52,493 bases of DNA from Fontibacter flavus (GCF_042432905.1 NZ_JBHLWI010000055.1:1-52493); one strand, 5' to 3'; shown: positions 16,919 to 28,200, counted from the first letter of the stretch. Translations and numbers: made by a program. Notes: generated by a model not told the origin, from the letters alone.

Positions 16919-19597
16919 TTGAAAGTTACATTCAATATATTTTCCTACACTTTATACTTGTTAATGGTTTTCCAAAGCCTGGATAGCCTGGCCGACGAAG
17001 GCTCAGAGCAGTTAAAGGACAATTTGAAAAAAGACTCTCAAGAATATGTAATCCGATTCTGGAATAACACCAATGGGCTTCCGCACAATACCGTTTATGC
17101 CTTGGAAAAAGGCCCTTTAGGTTTTATCTGGATGGCGACGGAAGAAGGACTGACTAGGTTTGATGGCTCTGATATTGAAGTTTTCAATAAAGACAATGTG
17201 CCAGAATTAATTGAAAATTCATTCTATGGATTTTTCCTGGTAGAAGGAAAGGGAATTTGGGCTGCAGGAGATTATAGTCTAGCCTTCATTTATAAGAATA
17301 TCGTCAAAGTAGTGGACTGCCATGAAATCACCACTGATTCCTGGATTACCGCTGTGACAGAGGATCATCAAGGCAATTTATGGGTAGGCACAAAAAACGG
17401 CCAATTATTTCAATTGATTGATGACAAATTTGCTCAAGTCCCAAATTGGCTTCCAAAAGAAGATGTTAGCATTCAAAGCCTTTATAATTCAGGCAATCAA
17501 ATGTTTATTGGAACTGACGAAGGTTTATATTCAATGAACCTTGACTCTTTTGAATACAACAGGATAGGACCAAAAGACCTAAATACCAGGATTATTTTCA
17601 CTGTAAAGGATCAAGTTTATATTGGAGCGCCTAAGACAGGGGTTTTAAGTTTAGACAAGTCAGAGAACTTGACCACAATCATTCCTGACAAGGATCTTGC
17701 ATTTCTTGATTACAGGAATCTTAGAGTGGATGATAAGGGAAATATTTGGGGGGGTACTGAAAAAGGCGAACTTCTGATTATAGAAGATGGTAAAGTCAGT
17801 AAAATACCTTTGTTAGAAATAAGCGATATTTCTATCAGGAAATTATGGGTAGATGAGGATATGATATTCATTGGAACCCAAGGAAAAGGATTGGCCGTTG
17901 TAAGAAAATCAACGATCCAAAAACTTGATCATGCCCTACTATCCAAGCAAAACATCAGACCAATATTCATTTCCCCAAATGGTACGAAATGGATTGGAAC
18001 AAAAAGCAATGGTCTTTTCAAGCTAGATGGAGAAAAGACCATATCATTCACTACCAAAACCGGATTACAAAGTGATGCTATTGTGACTATTGGCGGTGAT
18101 GATGAAAAGATTTATGTTGGCACAAGAAACGGCATGCATCTAATCAATGCAAAAAACAATAAAATAGAGCGTAACTACTATGCTGAGAACGGTTTTCCCG
18201 GTGAGCATGTCAATACCATTTTTCAAGCTTCAGATGGCAAAGTTTGGTTTTCCATTGCCAATAAGGGCATATACTACCTTGATGATAAAGGGGAAGCAGT
18301 AAAAGTCAATTTACCAGAAAAGCTACAAGCTGTCAGTTACATTACTGTTCAGGAAACAAAATCAGGTGAACTCCTTTATGGTTCAATCAGTAAAGGTCTG
18401 GTCAGGATAAAAGGAGGCGTATTTCAGGAGCATATTGATCTGCCATTGACCCCAGGTGAAAATATTATTTACAGTATTTTTGAGGATCATGACGGATCTC
18501 TTTGGCTGGGTACTCAAGGTGGTCTTTTGTGGTACAATAATAAATCTTTCAAACACCTGACAAAAAACAATGGCCTAAACGCCAACGGCATTTACTCCAT
18601 CATGGAGGATCATCATGGCAAGATTTGGCTAAGCAGTAATTTTGGCTTACAGAGGATTGCGAAAGAGGAACTTACCAAATTTAAATCATCCGATGATCAA
18701 TTTTTTTATGTAACTTCTAATTTTTATGGCCATGAAAATGGAATGAGTAATGAAGAAACCAACAGCCTTATTTATCCAAGTGCAACAATGGATAAAAATG
18801 GGACGATTTGGTATCCTACTATTGAAGGTATCAGTATAGCTGATCCAGGATCTATTCAAGAAGATCGCTCCCAATTAAAATTTCATTGGGACATACTTAG
18901 ATTAGGTAATAGTTTTAAAAATATACTACCTGGTCAAGATGTGATTGAAGTTCCAGCTGACATTGATTACTTTGGCATAACATTCAGTAATATCAATTAC
19001 CATAATCCTGAACAAGTGGCTTTTTATTACAGAGTCAAGAATCTTTCCGAAGACTGGATTTACCTAAGTGATAGAAAAGAGCTAATCTTTAACAGTTTGA
19101 AGCCCGGTAATTATTCCCTGGAAATTAAGACAATTGAATTGGGCAATATTGAATCAGTCCATAGCTTAAATATTAAGGTATTACCTTTATTTTACGAGAC
19201 ATATACCTTTAAATTGATATTGGTTGTGATTGGATTATTATTGGCCATGTTTTTGGTACAATATTATTTAAAAGTCCGTATTGGAAAAGATCTGGAAAGA
19301 ATGGTAGAGCAAAGGACCCATGACTTAAATGATACCAATCAAAAACTTGAGAGTGCCATGTTGGAAATAGCAGCACAAAATGAAACTTTGAAAAATATTA
19401 CATGGCAACAGTCACATACCGTAAGAGGGCCTCTTTCAAAAGCGATGGCAATTGTTCAGATGTTGATGAATTATTCAAAGTATCACGAACTACAAATGAG
19501 TAAGGAGAAGCTATTCTTGGAACTTGAAAAAACGCTTGAGGAATTGGATAAAATGATCAGAGAAATCAATAAGAAATTTGAAGGTTTGAGGAAGTAA
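16919..19597 (+). CDS. Two-component-propeller sensor ending in a DHp-like segment without ATPase domain
   Basis: The 892-residue protein has a signal peptide (MKVTFNIFSYTLYLLMVFQ), starting from TTG at 16919; an ATG at 16964 would remove most of it. Residues 40-640 hold a series of Reg_prop propeller repeats such as FIWMATEEGLTRFDG and LWLGTQGGLLWYN. A Y_Y_Y domain (about 665-745) and one transmembrane helix (about 752-772) follow. The cytoplasmic part is a coiled coil plus NITWQQSHTVRGPLSKAM, where His833 corresponds to a kinase phosphoacceptor. The protein ends 59 residues later, without HATPase_c. In normal hybrid sensors of this class a kinase, receiver and AraC domain would follow. The response regulator gene begins one base after its stop. 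Confidence 0.85.
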   Translation: MKVTFNIFSYTLYLLMVFQSLDSLADEGSEQLKDNLKKDSQEYVIRFWNNTNGLPHNTVYALEKGPLGFIWMATEEGLTRFDGSDIEVFNKDNVPELIENSFYGFFLVEGKGIWAAGDYSLAFIYKNIVKVVDCHEITTDSWITAVTEDHQGNLWVGTKNGQLFQLIDDKFAQVPNWLPKEDVSIQSLYNSGNQMFIGTDEGLYSMNLDSFEYNRIGPKDLNTRIIFTVKDQVYIGAPKTGVLSLDKSENLTTIIPDKDLAFLDYRNLRVDDKGNIWGGTEKGELLIIEDGKVSKIPLLEISDISIRKLWVDEDMIFIGTQGKGLAVVRKSTIQKLDHALLSKQNIRPIFISPNGTKWIGTKSNGLFKLDGEKTISFTTKTGLQSDAIVTIGGDDEKIYVGTRNGMHLINAKNNKIERNYYAENGFPGEHVNTIFQASDGKVWFSIANKGIYYLDDKGEAVKVNLPEKLQAVSYITVQETKSGELLYGSISKGLVRIKGGVFQEHIDLPLTPGENIIYSIFEDHDGSLWLGTQGGLLWYNNKSFKHLTKNNGLNANGIYSIMEDHHGKIWLSSNFGLQRIAKEELTKFKSSDDQFFYVTSNFYGHENGMSNEETNSLIYPSATMDKNGTIWYPTIEGISIADPGSIQEDRSQLKFHWDILRLGNSFKNILPGQDVIEVPADIDYFGITFSNINYHNPEQVAFYYRVKNLSEDWIYLSDRKELIFNSLKPGNYSLEIKTIELGNIESVHSLNIKVLPLFYETYTFKLILVVIGLLLAMFLVQYYLKVRIGKDLERMVEQRTHDLNDTNQKLESAMLEIAAQNETLKNITWQQSHTVRGPLSKAMAIVQMLMNYSKYHELQMSKEKLFLELEKTLEELDKMIREINKKFEGLRK

Positions 19598-19598
19598 G

Positions 19599-19997
19599 AT
19601 GGCAGCGAAAGTTTTGATAATAGATGATGATCCGGTTGTTCTTCTTTTACATAAAGTCATTTTAAAAGAAGATTGCGGTGCTGATATGATCGCATGTTTT
19701 TCCGAGCCAGTTAAAGCATTGGAACATATTATTACCCATCAAGAAGAGATTGATAAATTCGTAATCTTATTGGACATCAACATGCCGGTTATGAGCGGAT
19801 GGGAATTAATGGATGCACTTTATAAAGAATTAGACCACTCCCAGCTTCATGTGATTATCGTCTCCTCATCAGTCAGTATTGAAGACAAAGAAAAGGCAAA
19901 AACATATCCATCCATAATGGATTATTGGGAAAAACCCATTTCTAAGAATAATTGTATTTCATTAAAACAAATATTAGAATCCCTAAATGCCTGTTAA
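19599..19997 (+). CDS. Single-domain response regulator (receiver only)
   Basis: The 132 residues make one CheY-like receiver domain: acidic pair Asp10/Asp11 in IIDDDP, phosphoacceptor Asp59 in LLDINMPVMSG, Ser89/Ser90 at the usual Ser/Thr position, and Lys112 in WEKPIS. There is no output domain. It starts one base after the propeller sensor stop, so the two are cotranscribed and probably act together. The type resembles Rcp1-like receivers that are often paired with sensors in Bacteroidota. The source of phosphate is unclear because the partner lacks an ATPase domain. Confidence 0.9.
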   Translation: MAAKVLIIDDDPVVLLLHKVILKEDCGADMIACFSEPVKALEHIITHQEEIDKFVILLDINMPVMSGWELMDALYKELDHSQLHVIIVSSSVSIEDKEKAKTYPSIMDYWEKPISKNNCISLKQILESLNAC

Positions 19998-20469
19998 TGG
20001 AAGCTTAAAACTTTTCTGGTAAAGTAAATGTAAAGGCATTCAAAATGCTGACATCTTTTGCTTTTCTTTCACTTTTCGGCTCAAAAGTAAATCTGTTAAA
20101 AAACCCCGGTTTTTTCTGAAAGAATGTCTTCATATAAAACCATTTCAGAATAATTAATTGTATTTAATTGAAAACATAAAACACTATAGAGCTAAAACAA
20201 AGTATTTAATTTTATATTTAGTTACAAATGAATATTTTTTAGAATATTATTTCGGTCAATCGGGTATTAATCTAAAAAACAAAATATAATTTGGTTACAC
20301 TTAAACAAATATCGGACCGCTATAACCGAAATTCATGCCGTTAAAAGATTATTTTTTTATTTAAAAATTATCATTTCATATCTTCATTTGAGCTCACGAT
20401 ACCTATTCAAGAATTTCTAGCCTTTATTCTTAAATAGTAATCAATAACATTTACCCAGTCACTATTGAT
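19998..20469. other. Intergenic region with weak terminator
   Basis: No gene is visible. At 20098..20115 six A, CCCCGG and six T form a short AT-rich hairpin that may end the sensor/regulator transcript. The rest is AT-rich up to the start of the BNR-repeat gene and should contain its promoter; no TAnnTTTG box is convincing. Confidence 0.4.
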
Positions 20470-23400
20470 ATGAAAAAAATCTATCAGATTTTAAGTCTAT
20501 TATTGGTTTTCAGTATTAGCACTTTTGCCCAACAACAAGTAAATGGTTCCTATTTTAACCAACTTGATTTTAGATTTATTGGTCCAGATGGAAACCGAAC
20601 CATTGCAGTCAGAGGAGAACCCGGCAATAATATGGTCATGTATGTTGGTATGGCTTCAGGAGGCTTGTTCAAAACCGAAGACGGGGGCGGTACCTGGAAT
20701 TCCATTTTTGATGATCAGGATATCTCTTCAGTTTCCGCCTTGGCACTGGCACCAAGCGATCCCAACCAGGTTTGGGTAGGTACAGGTGAAACATTCCTGA
20801 TCAGGCCTGCACATGCCATGGGGAACGGTATTTATAAATCCACTGATGCCGGTAAAACATTCCAGAACATGGGATTAAAAGAAACTGCAAGGATAGGGCA
20901 AATTGAAGTTGATCCGAGAAATCCAGATGTGGTTTATGTAGCGGGTTTGGGCCATACTTATGGCAAACAAAAAGACAGAGGTGTATATAAAACAATTGAT
21001 GGCGGAAAAACCTGGGAAAATGTACTTTTCGTCGATGAAGGAACTGGAGCTGTTGACCTGGCTATGAATCCCAAAAATCCCGATATTGTATTTGCAGCAT
21101 TTTGGTCAATAGATATCAAAACATGGGGTCTTAACAGTGGAGGACCAGGAGGAGGAATTTACAGAACAAAAGATGGGGGAAAAACCTGGGAATCAATGAA
21201 AAACAACGGCCTGCCCGGTGGTGACAAAAACCCTGTTGGCAAGTCCTCTGTTGCCATTTCCTACAGCAATCCTAACGTGGTTTATGCCCTTTTTGAAATG
21301 GACAGTCCTCAATTATGGAAATCCACAGATGGTGGTGACTCTTGGGAACTGACCATGATCAACCATACCATCAATGAAAGAGCACCTTATTATACAAGGC
21401 TAAGAGTTTCCACAGACGATCCTGATGAAATCTATTTCGCATCTGTAAGGTTCAGTACTTCAAAAGACGGAGGAAAAACCCTCGCTCAAGCAGGATACCG
21501 TGCTGGTGGTGACAACCATGACATTTGGGTTGATCCTTTGAATGCCAACAGAATACTGGTAGCGCACGATGGTGGAATGGGCATGACCTGGAACAAACAG
21601 CAGACCTATAAGCAATTTGTCTTCCCAAATGCACAGATGTACCATGTATGGACTGATAATCAAGTGCCTTACAATGTTTACGGAAACAGGCAGGACGGAT
21701 ATTCTTACAGAGGTCCGAGCAACAGTAGACAGGGAAGTATTCCATTGGGCCTTTGGCATGCTGTAGGCGGTTGCGAAAGCGGATGGGCTATTCCGGATCC
21801 TGTGGACAATAATATTGTCTGGTCGGGCTGCTATGACGGTGGTCTCCAGGTGTATGATTTGAGAACAGGTCATGCAAGAGATGTAAGGGTATGGCCTGAA
21901 GCAGGCTATGGCTGGGCTCCTGCTGACCTCAAATACAGATGGCATTGGTCCTTCCCTATTTTCATCAGCCCACATTTCCATAAGCGAGTTTATGTGGGAA
22001 GCCAATTTGTCCATATGACAGAAGATTATGGACAAAGCTGGAAAATCATAAGCCCTGACCTCACCAGAAATGATAAAAGCCATCAACAATCATCCGGCGG
22101 TATCGCTACTGATAATCTTATGACTTTTGATGCATCAGTCCTATTTGCTATTGCAGAATCACATTTGGAAGATGGCTTGATCTGGGTCGGATCTAATGAT
22201 GGATTGATGCACATCACCAGAGATGGTGGTAAAAACTGGGAAAACATCACTGCCAACATTCCAGGCAAGCCGGAATTGGGCACTATTTCCAGTATAGAAC
22301 CTTCAAGACATCGGGCAGGAACAGCTTATGTAACAGTTGATGCCCACCAATTGGGTGATTTTGACCCTTATGTCTACAAGACATCGGATTATGGCAAGAC
22401 CTGGGTGAAAATATCTGATGGCATAGAAAAATCAGAATCCTCATTTGTACACGTAACCAGAGAAGACCCTAAGGTTCCAGGTTTGTTATACACTGGTACC
22501 GACAAAGGGCTTTATATCTCTAAAGACGACGGCAAAACCTGGTTCAGATTAAGGAACAACCTACCTCCAGTTCCGATTTATTGGCTTACCATTCAGGAAG
22601 AATTTAATGATATGGTCATTGGAACTTATGGTAGAGGATTCTACATCTTAGATGATATCACTCCTATCAGGGAATTATCAGCCGAAATTCTTTCTAAAGA
22701 CATGCATTTATTCAGCCAAAGACCAGCATACAGGTTCCAGGAGGTTCAGGGCATCAAGACCGAAGGAAGGTCTATGACCACGGGAAGCAACCCGCCTTAT
22801 GGCATGGATATTAACTACTACCTCAAATCACCTGCTAAAGAGGTGAAGATAGAAATATTGAAAAAAGACGGAACACTAATCCGCACCATTTCAGGCAAAA
22901 AAGAAGCTGGGGTCAATAGAGTATGGTGGGATTTGAGACATGAACCGACTTTGCAGCCTAAGTTATTGGTAGCTCCGCCTGACAAGCCTTGGGTTAAACT
23001 GGAAGGCAGAGAATTCAGACCATTGGTGACTTGGGACCTAGATCTCTACAGAGGTCAATTTGGACCAAGAGTAGTACCTGGCGATTATGTCGTAAGGGTA
23101 ACCGTTGACGGGAAAACTGAATTACAAAATGTCACCGTACTCAAAGATCCAAATACAGCAGGAACATTGGATGATATTGAAAAACAAGTGTCCTTCTCCC
23201 TGAATTTGAATGCAGCTATGAATGAAGTGGTAACCACCATCAATGAAATTGAGGAAATACGTAAAGAATTGGAAGAGCTTGTAGTTTCAAAAGATGATCG
23301 TGAACTCCAAAATAAAATCAAAGAACTGGAAGCTAAAATCCTAAAAGTAGAGGGCGAGCTCTTTGACATCAACCTGACAGGTGCAAGAGAGGATGCTTTC

Positions 23401-23625
23401 AGAGCTCCAATGAAACTCTACGGAAGAATCAGTGCCCTTGCCAGTGATGCCGGAGGCTTCGGTGCAGACTTCAAGCCAACCAATCAGCAAGTTGAGGTAT
23501 ACAATGTCTTCAGAAAGCAACTGGATGACATTCAGGTCCAATATAAGAAGTTGATCAATGAAGAAATCCCGTTATTCAATCAGTACCTGATTTCCAAAGA
23601 CCTGGAGTTAAGACTTAAAAAATAA
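20470..23625 (+). CDS. Secreted VPS10/sortilin-like BNR-repeat protein
   Basis: The 1051-residue protein has a signal peptide (MKKIYQILSLLLVFSISTFA) and about 700 residues of beta-propeller with many Asp-box/BNR repeats, for example SKDGGKTLA, TKDGGKTWES, TRDGGKNWEN and SKDDGKTWFRL. These are the hallmarks of sortilin/VPS10 and glycosidase-like ten-bladed propellers. A beta-sandwich region (about 790-890) and a helical C-terminal part (about 895-1045) follow. No catalytic residues of a sialidase are recognisable, so binding rather than hydrolysis is likely. Many Bacteroidota encode such proteins beside peptidases, and here an M24 peptidase follows after 27 bases, which suggests a role in handling peptides. 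Confidence 0.8.
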   Translation: MKKIYQILSLLLVFSISTFAQQQVNGSYFNQLDFRFIGPDGNRTIAVRGEPGNNMVMYVGMASGGLFKTEDGGGTWNSIFDDQDISSVSALALAPSDPNQVWVGTGETFLIRPAHAMGNGIYKSTDAGKTFQNMGLKETARIGQIEVDPRNPDVVYVAGLGHTYGKQKDRGVYKTIDGGKTWENVLFVDEGTGAVDLAMNPKNPDIVFAAFWSIDIKTWGLNSGGPGGGIYRTKDGGKTWESMKNNGLPGGDKNPVGKSSVAISYSNPNVVYALFEMDSPQLWKSTDGGDSWELTMINHTINERAPYYTRLRVSTDDPDEIYFASVRFSTSKDGGKTLAQAGYRAGGDNHDIWVDPLNANRILVAHDGGMGMTWNKQQTYKQFVFPNAQMYHVWTDNQVPYNVYGNRQDGYSYRGPSNSRQGSIPLGLWHAVGGCESGWAIPDPVDNNIVWSGCYDGGLQVYDLRTGHARDVRVWPEAGYGWAPADLKYRWHWSFPIFISPHFHKRVYVGSQFVHMTEDYGQSWKIISPDLTRNDKSHQQSSGGIATDNLMTFDASVLFAIAESHLEDGLIWVGSNDGLMHITRDGGKNWENITANIPGKPELGTISSIEPSRHRAGTAYVTVDAHQLGDFDPYVYKTSDYGKTWVKISDGIEKSESSFVHVTREDPKVPGLLYTGTDKGLYISKDDGKTWFRLRNNLPPVPIYWLTIQEEFNDMVIGTYGRGFYILDDITPIRELSAEILSKDMHLFSQRPAYRFQEVQGIKTEGRSMTTGSNPPYGMDINYYLKSPAKEVKIEILKKDGTLIRTISGKKEAGVNRVWWDLRHEPTLQPKLLVAPPDKPWVKLEGREFRPLVTWDLDLYRGQFGPRVVPGDYVVRVTVDGKTELQNVTVLKDPNTAGTLDDIEKQVSFSLNLNAAMNEVVTTINEIEEIRKELEELVVSKDDRELQNKIKELEAKILKVEGELFDINLTGAREDAFRAPMKLYGRISALASDAGGFGADFKPTNQQVEVYNVFRKQLDDIQVQYKKLINEEIPLFNQYLISKDLELRLKK

Positions 23626-23652
23626 AAATAACCACCAACCATAAAACACATC

Positions 23653-24939
23653 ATGAAATTTAACAGAAGATCCTTTATCAAGGCAGCTTCACTGGCTCCT
23701 GCCTTAACCCTGCCATTTGTCTCCTGCAGGTCTTCAGAAGATAACAAAGGAACTACTGGGACAAGTGAATTACCTGATGCATTCAAAGGCCTCAGCAACA
23801 TGACCCAAGGAGTAGTTCCAATATCTAGAGAAGAAAGGATGGGAAGAATTGCCAAGGCTCAGGAACTCATGAAGCAGGCCAAAATCGATGCGCTTTTCTT
23901 GGAACCTGGAACCAGCATGAAATATTTCCTAGATTTTGATTTCTTTCTCTCAGAAAGGATGGTAGCAGCTGTTATTCCCGCCAATGGAGACATCATGTAC
24001 ATCTGTCCAAAATTTGAGGAAGATAAAGTCAGCGAACTGGTAAAGTTTGGCAGTGAAGTGAGGACATGGGAAGAACATGAAAGTCCATACGCAGTTGTCA
24101 AAACCATTTTAGTAGACAAAATTGGCCGTACCGGTACTTTGGGAATTGAAGAAAGATGCAGGTTTTTCTTGTATGAAGGAATCAAAAGTGAAGCCAGTAG
24201 CTTTAATTATGTTTTGGCTGATAACATCACTGCCGGTTGCAGGATGTACAAATCGGATGCTGAAATCGCCTTGATGAAAAAAGCGAATGAAATCACCATC
24301 GCTGCATACCAAGCACTTTTCAATTCTCTTAAGGAAGGCATGACCCAGGATGATTTCAGAAAAATCGCATCTCAAGCACATCAGGCACTAGGAGCTACAG
24401 GATCTATAGGCGCCAATTTCGGTGAATGGTCTGCTTTCCCTCATGGCAGCAGCACTCCTCAAACTTTAAAAGAAGGTGATATCATCTTAGCAGATGGTGG
24501 CTGTACCATTGAAGGCTATAAATCAGATATCAGCCGCACCATTGTTTTTGGCACACCAACTGAAAGACAAAGACAAGTATGGGATTTGGCCAAAGAGGCA
24601 CAGTTTGCTGCATTTGAACTGGCAAAAAAAGAAGGCACAACTTGTGAGGATTTAGATGCTGTGGCCAGAAAAGTCATCAGTGATGGCGGTTTTGGTCCGG
24701 ACTATAAATATTTCTCCCACAGATTGGGGCATGGCATTGGCATGGACGGTCACGAATGGACAAACCTTGTACGAGGAAATAAAACACCTCTTCAAAAAGG
24801 AATGTGCTTCAGCAATGAACCAGGTATTTATATCGTGGGAGAATTTGGAGTTAGGGTTGAAGACTGTATGTACATTTCAGACAATGGACCGGTTTATTTC
24901 TCTACACCTGGATCCGCTATAGACAGTCCATTTTCTTAA
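23653..24939 (+). CDS. M24-family Xaa-Pro aminopeptidase, exported lipoprotein
   Basis: The 428-residue protein starts with a twin-arginine-like signal (NRRSFIKAAS) and a lipobox ending at Cys25, so it is probably exported by Tat and lipid-anchored. Residues 55-190 form the creatinase N-terminal domain. The pita-bread domain has all five metal ligands: Asp281, Asp292, His360, Glu389 and Glu403. Family members remove the N-terminal residue before proline or act as prolidases or creatinase-like enzymes; the exact bond cut is not certain. It follows the BNR-repeat gene by 27 bases and is likely cotranscribed with it. Confidence 0.88.
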   Translation: MKFNRRSFIKAASLAPALTLPFVSCRSSEDNKGTTGTSELPDAFKGLSNMTQGVVPISREERMGRIAKAQELMKQAKIDALFLEPGTSMKYFLDFDFFLSERMVAAVIPANGDIMYICPKFEEDKVSELVKFGSEVRTWEEHESPYAVVKTILVDKIGRTGTLGIEERCRFFLYEGIKSEASSFNYVLADNITAGCRMYKSDAEIALMKKANEITIAAYQALFNSLKEGMTQDDFRKIASQAHQALGATGSIGANFGEWSAFPHGSSTPQTLKEGDIILADGGCTIEGYKSDISRTIVFGTPTERQRQVWDLAKEAQFAAFELAKKEGTTCEDLDAVARKVISDGGFGPDYKYFSHRLGHGIGMDGHEWTNLVRGNKTPLQKGMCFSNEPGIYIVGEFGVRVEDCMYISDNGPVYFSTPGSAIDSPFS

Positions 24940-24946
24940 AAAATCA

Positions 24947-24980
24947 GCCTTAGGGATATAAAACTTTATATCCCTAAGGC
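24947..24980. terminator. Long hairpin between the M24 and SusC genes
   Basis: GCCTTAGGGATATAAA and its exact complement are separated by only two bases, giving a stem of 14 bp or more eight bases after the M24 stop. No T run follows directly (CTACTCATTTT), so it may be a terminator or a processing/stability hairpin that separates expression of the two halves of the locus. Confidence 0.55.
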
Positions 24981-25205
24981 CTACTCATTTTAAAAATTAT
25001 TGATCAAATTTTTCAAACTAATTATACTATTTCATTTTTATTTTTAAATTTTCCATAGTTATTATAACTATATTTAATTTATAATATTTTAAATAAAATT
25101 TATCCGATTTATTTTTACACCTATTGTATTATCCTGTGATAAACGGCTTTGATTCAGGTATATTAATCAGGATCTTGGTATCAGATTAACCAAAAAAATT
25201 CCATT

Positions 25206-28200
25206 ATGAAGAAAAATTTACTTATGGCTTTTATAGTCCTGCTCCATGCGGCGACTGTTTTTGCCCAGTCACGGACCGTAACAGGAAGAGTGACTTCAGC
25301 CGATGAACCTGACGGAATCCCAGGTGTCAACGTATTAGTGAAAGGTACCAGCATCGGTACAGCAACGGATTTGGATGGCAGGTATTCCATTGCTGTCAAT
25401 TCTCCAAGTGATGTTTTAGTGTTTTCTTTCGTTGGTTATTTGAACCAGGAAGTAAGAGTGGACAACCAATCCATGATCAACATTACACTACAAAGCGATA
25501 CTAAAAACCTTTCGGAAATCGTCGTGGTAGGGTATGGTGAGCAGGATAGAAAAACACTGACCAGTTCCATTTCTTCTATTAGTGGTAATACAGCTGAAAA
25601 CCTACCGATCATTTCTCCTGATCAGCTGATCCAAGGTAGGGCTGCCGGAGTGGTTGCCAGTTCAGAATCCGGAGAACCAGGCGGTGGCATGAACATCAGG
25701 ATCAGAGGAACGACCTCCATTACTGGTAGCTCTGACCCACTGTATGTGATTGATGGTGTGCCTATTGTAACATCAAATATTGCTGCTACAACTTTTGGTC
25801 AGCCAGCAAACCCGCTTGCAGATTTGAACCCAGGTGACATTGAATCTCTTGAAATTCTGAAGGATGCTTCTGCCACGGCAATTTACGGTGCCAGAGCTGC
25901 AAATGGTGTGGTTTTGATCACAACCAAAAGAGGTAAAAAAGGTAAACCAACTGTTAATGTCAGTATGTATGGAGGTATTTCCAAACCTTGGAAAAGTCCA
26001 AACGACTTGAGAGTTGATGGCCCTACATTTGAAAGACTGCAGAATGAGTCTGCTGCCAACAACTGGATAGACAGATATGGATCTCTAACAGCGCTAGACG
26101 GTCAAGGCAGGCCTTATACACCAAGATTTGCAAACCCTGATCAGGCAATTGATACCAATTGGTTTGATGAGATATTCCAGACTGGCGGCGTTCGTAATTT
26201 GGATGCCTCTATTGCAGGCGGTGACGATAAAATCAAATATTTCCTTTCAGGAAACAACTTCTCTCAAGAAGGTTTGGTTAAACCGGCTTCCTTTGACCGA
26301 AACAGTGCCAGGTTGAACCTTGACTTTATGGTTTCTCCTAGATTAAAAATTGGTACGAGTTCCACTTATTCCGTAAGTACCAGAAATAGATCCCTAAATG
26401 GTAACGCTATTGAAGGTGGTCTTTCCACTGCCTTCTTCTATCCAAGTAACTATCCAATTTATAATCAAGATGGCAGTTATTACAGACCATTCTGGGAAAA
26501 CCCTGTGGCAGTTGCAAACGAAACTGATTACTTGATGAAAACCACAAGATTCATTGCCAGTGTGTATGCAGATTGGGAAATCACAGACGGATTGGTATTC
26601 AAAAGTACCTGGAGTATTGACAATAACCTCGTAGAAGAAGATAGATATTTCAACACATTCCTTGCTGCAGGAAATGCCATCAAAGGATCTGCTCAGGATT
26701 TTGTAACAACCAGCAATAACTGGATTAACGAAAACGTGCTTACTTATCAATTTACTAAAGGAAGCAGCGACTTCAATATTTTGTTGGGAAATACGCTACA
26801 AGAAAACTCTTTTAATCGAACCCAGGCATTTGGACAGGGTTTCCCTTCCAATTCCTTCAAAGAGATCGCTTCTGCAGCGGTTAAAAACGCAAGCAGTACA
26901 TCCAGCGCATGGGGTATCGCATCCTTCTTTACCAGAGTAAATTATGGGTACAAAGGTAAATACTTATTAACTGCTAACATGAGAGCTGATGCCTCTTCAA
27001 GATTTGGTGCAGACAACAGATGGGGGTATTTCCCTTCTATTGCCGGTGCTTGGAGAATGATAGAAGAAGATTTCATGAAAGATCTGAATACGATTTCTGA
27101 TTTGAAATTTAGAGCAAGTTATGGTATCACGGGTAACCAAGGTGGTATCGGAGATTTCCAAGCATTAGGTCTTTGGGGTGGCATGAGAGGCGGACTTAAC
27201 CTTGGCGGTATCGGTCAGCCAGGTGGAGCGGCTTCTTATGTGGATGCTCCAGGTATCACACCGAACCAATTGGCCAACCCTAACCTGAAATGGGAAACTA
27301 CCGCACAGTTGAACATTGGTTTTGATTTAGGCCTATGGTCTGATAGATTGACCATGACCTTTGATTACTACAATAAGCAAACCAAGGATCTTCTTCTTGA
27401 CGTACCGGTTCCTAAAACTTTGGGCTATAGCATCTTGACCCAAAACTTTGGAGAAATGGAAAACAAAGGTTTTGAATTAGGAATCAATGGTACAATCGTG
27501 GACAAAAAAGACCTGACTTGGACTGCCAGCTTCAATGTATCAAGAAACAACAACTTGGTTAAAAAACTTGCTTTCCCATTCACTACTTTCACAAGGGATT
27601 ATGTTAGGGTTGAGGAGGGTTATCCGATGAACTCCTTCTATGTTCACGTAGAAAAAGGTGTAGATCCACAAACCGGTAACATCATCTGGGATACCATGGG
27701 TGACGAAACATTCAATCCTAACATCCACAGACAGATTTACGGCAGTGCAATTCCAAGATATGTGGGTGGATTTACCAACAACATCAACTACAAGAACTTC
27801 GATTTGATGGTATTCTTCCAATTCAGTGAAGGTAATGAAATCCTGAATTATGGAAGATTCTTCTTCGAACATGGTGGGGAAAGAACTACGGGTTATTCTG
27901 CACAGCAATTAGGAAGATGGCAACAACCAGGTGATATCACTGATATCCCAAGAATGGCTTCCATTAACTATAGTGCTGATTTGAGGCCTTCCAGACACGT
28001 AGAAGACGGTTCATACCTAAGATTGAAAAACATCAGCTTGGGCTATTCAATTCCAAACTCACTAACTTCCAGAATTGGAGCTAGCAGGGCAAGAATTTAT
28101 GTAGCGGCACAAAACCTTTTGACTTTCACCAATTACACAGGTTTGGATCCAGAAGTAAGTACGAGCCCTTCAAATTTAGTATCAGGAGTGGACATCGCAG

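Noticed and set aside
16750..16935. Minus-strand reading frame upstream of the propeller sensor
   Set aside because: It overlaps the TTG start of the sensor and its composition looks like translated AT-rich spacer.
20249..20332. ATTTCGGT and ACCGAAAT as operator or riboswitch stem
   Set aside because: The arms are 8 bases long with a 68-base AT-rich loop; such pairs are expected by chance, and no known riboswitch core is seen.
21460..22089. Long antisense reading frame inside the BNR-repeat gene
   Set aside because: It is a shadow of the repeated coding sequence; the sense frame has a signal peptide and clear Asp-box repeats.
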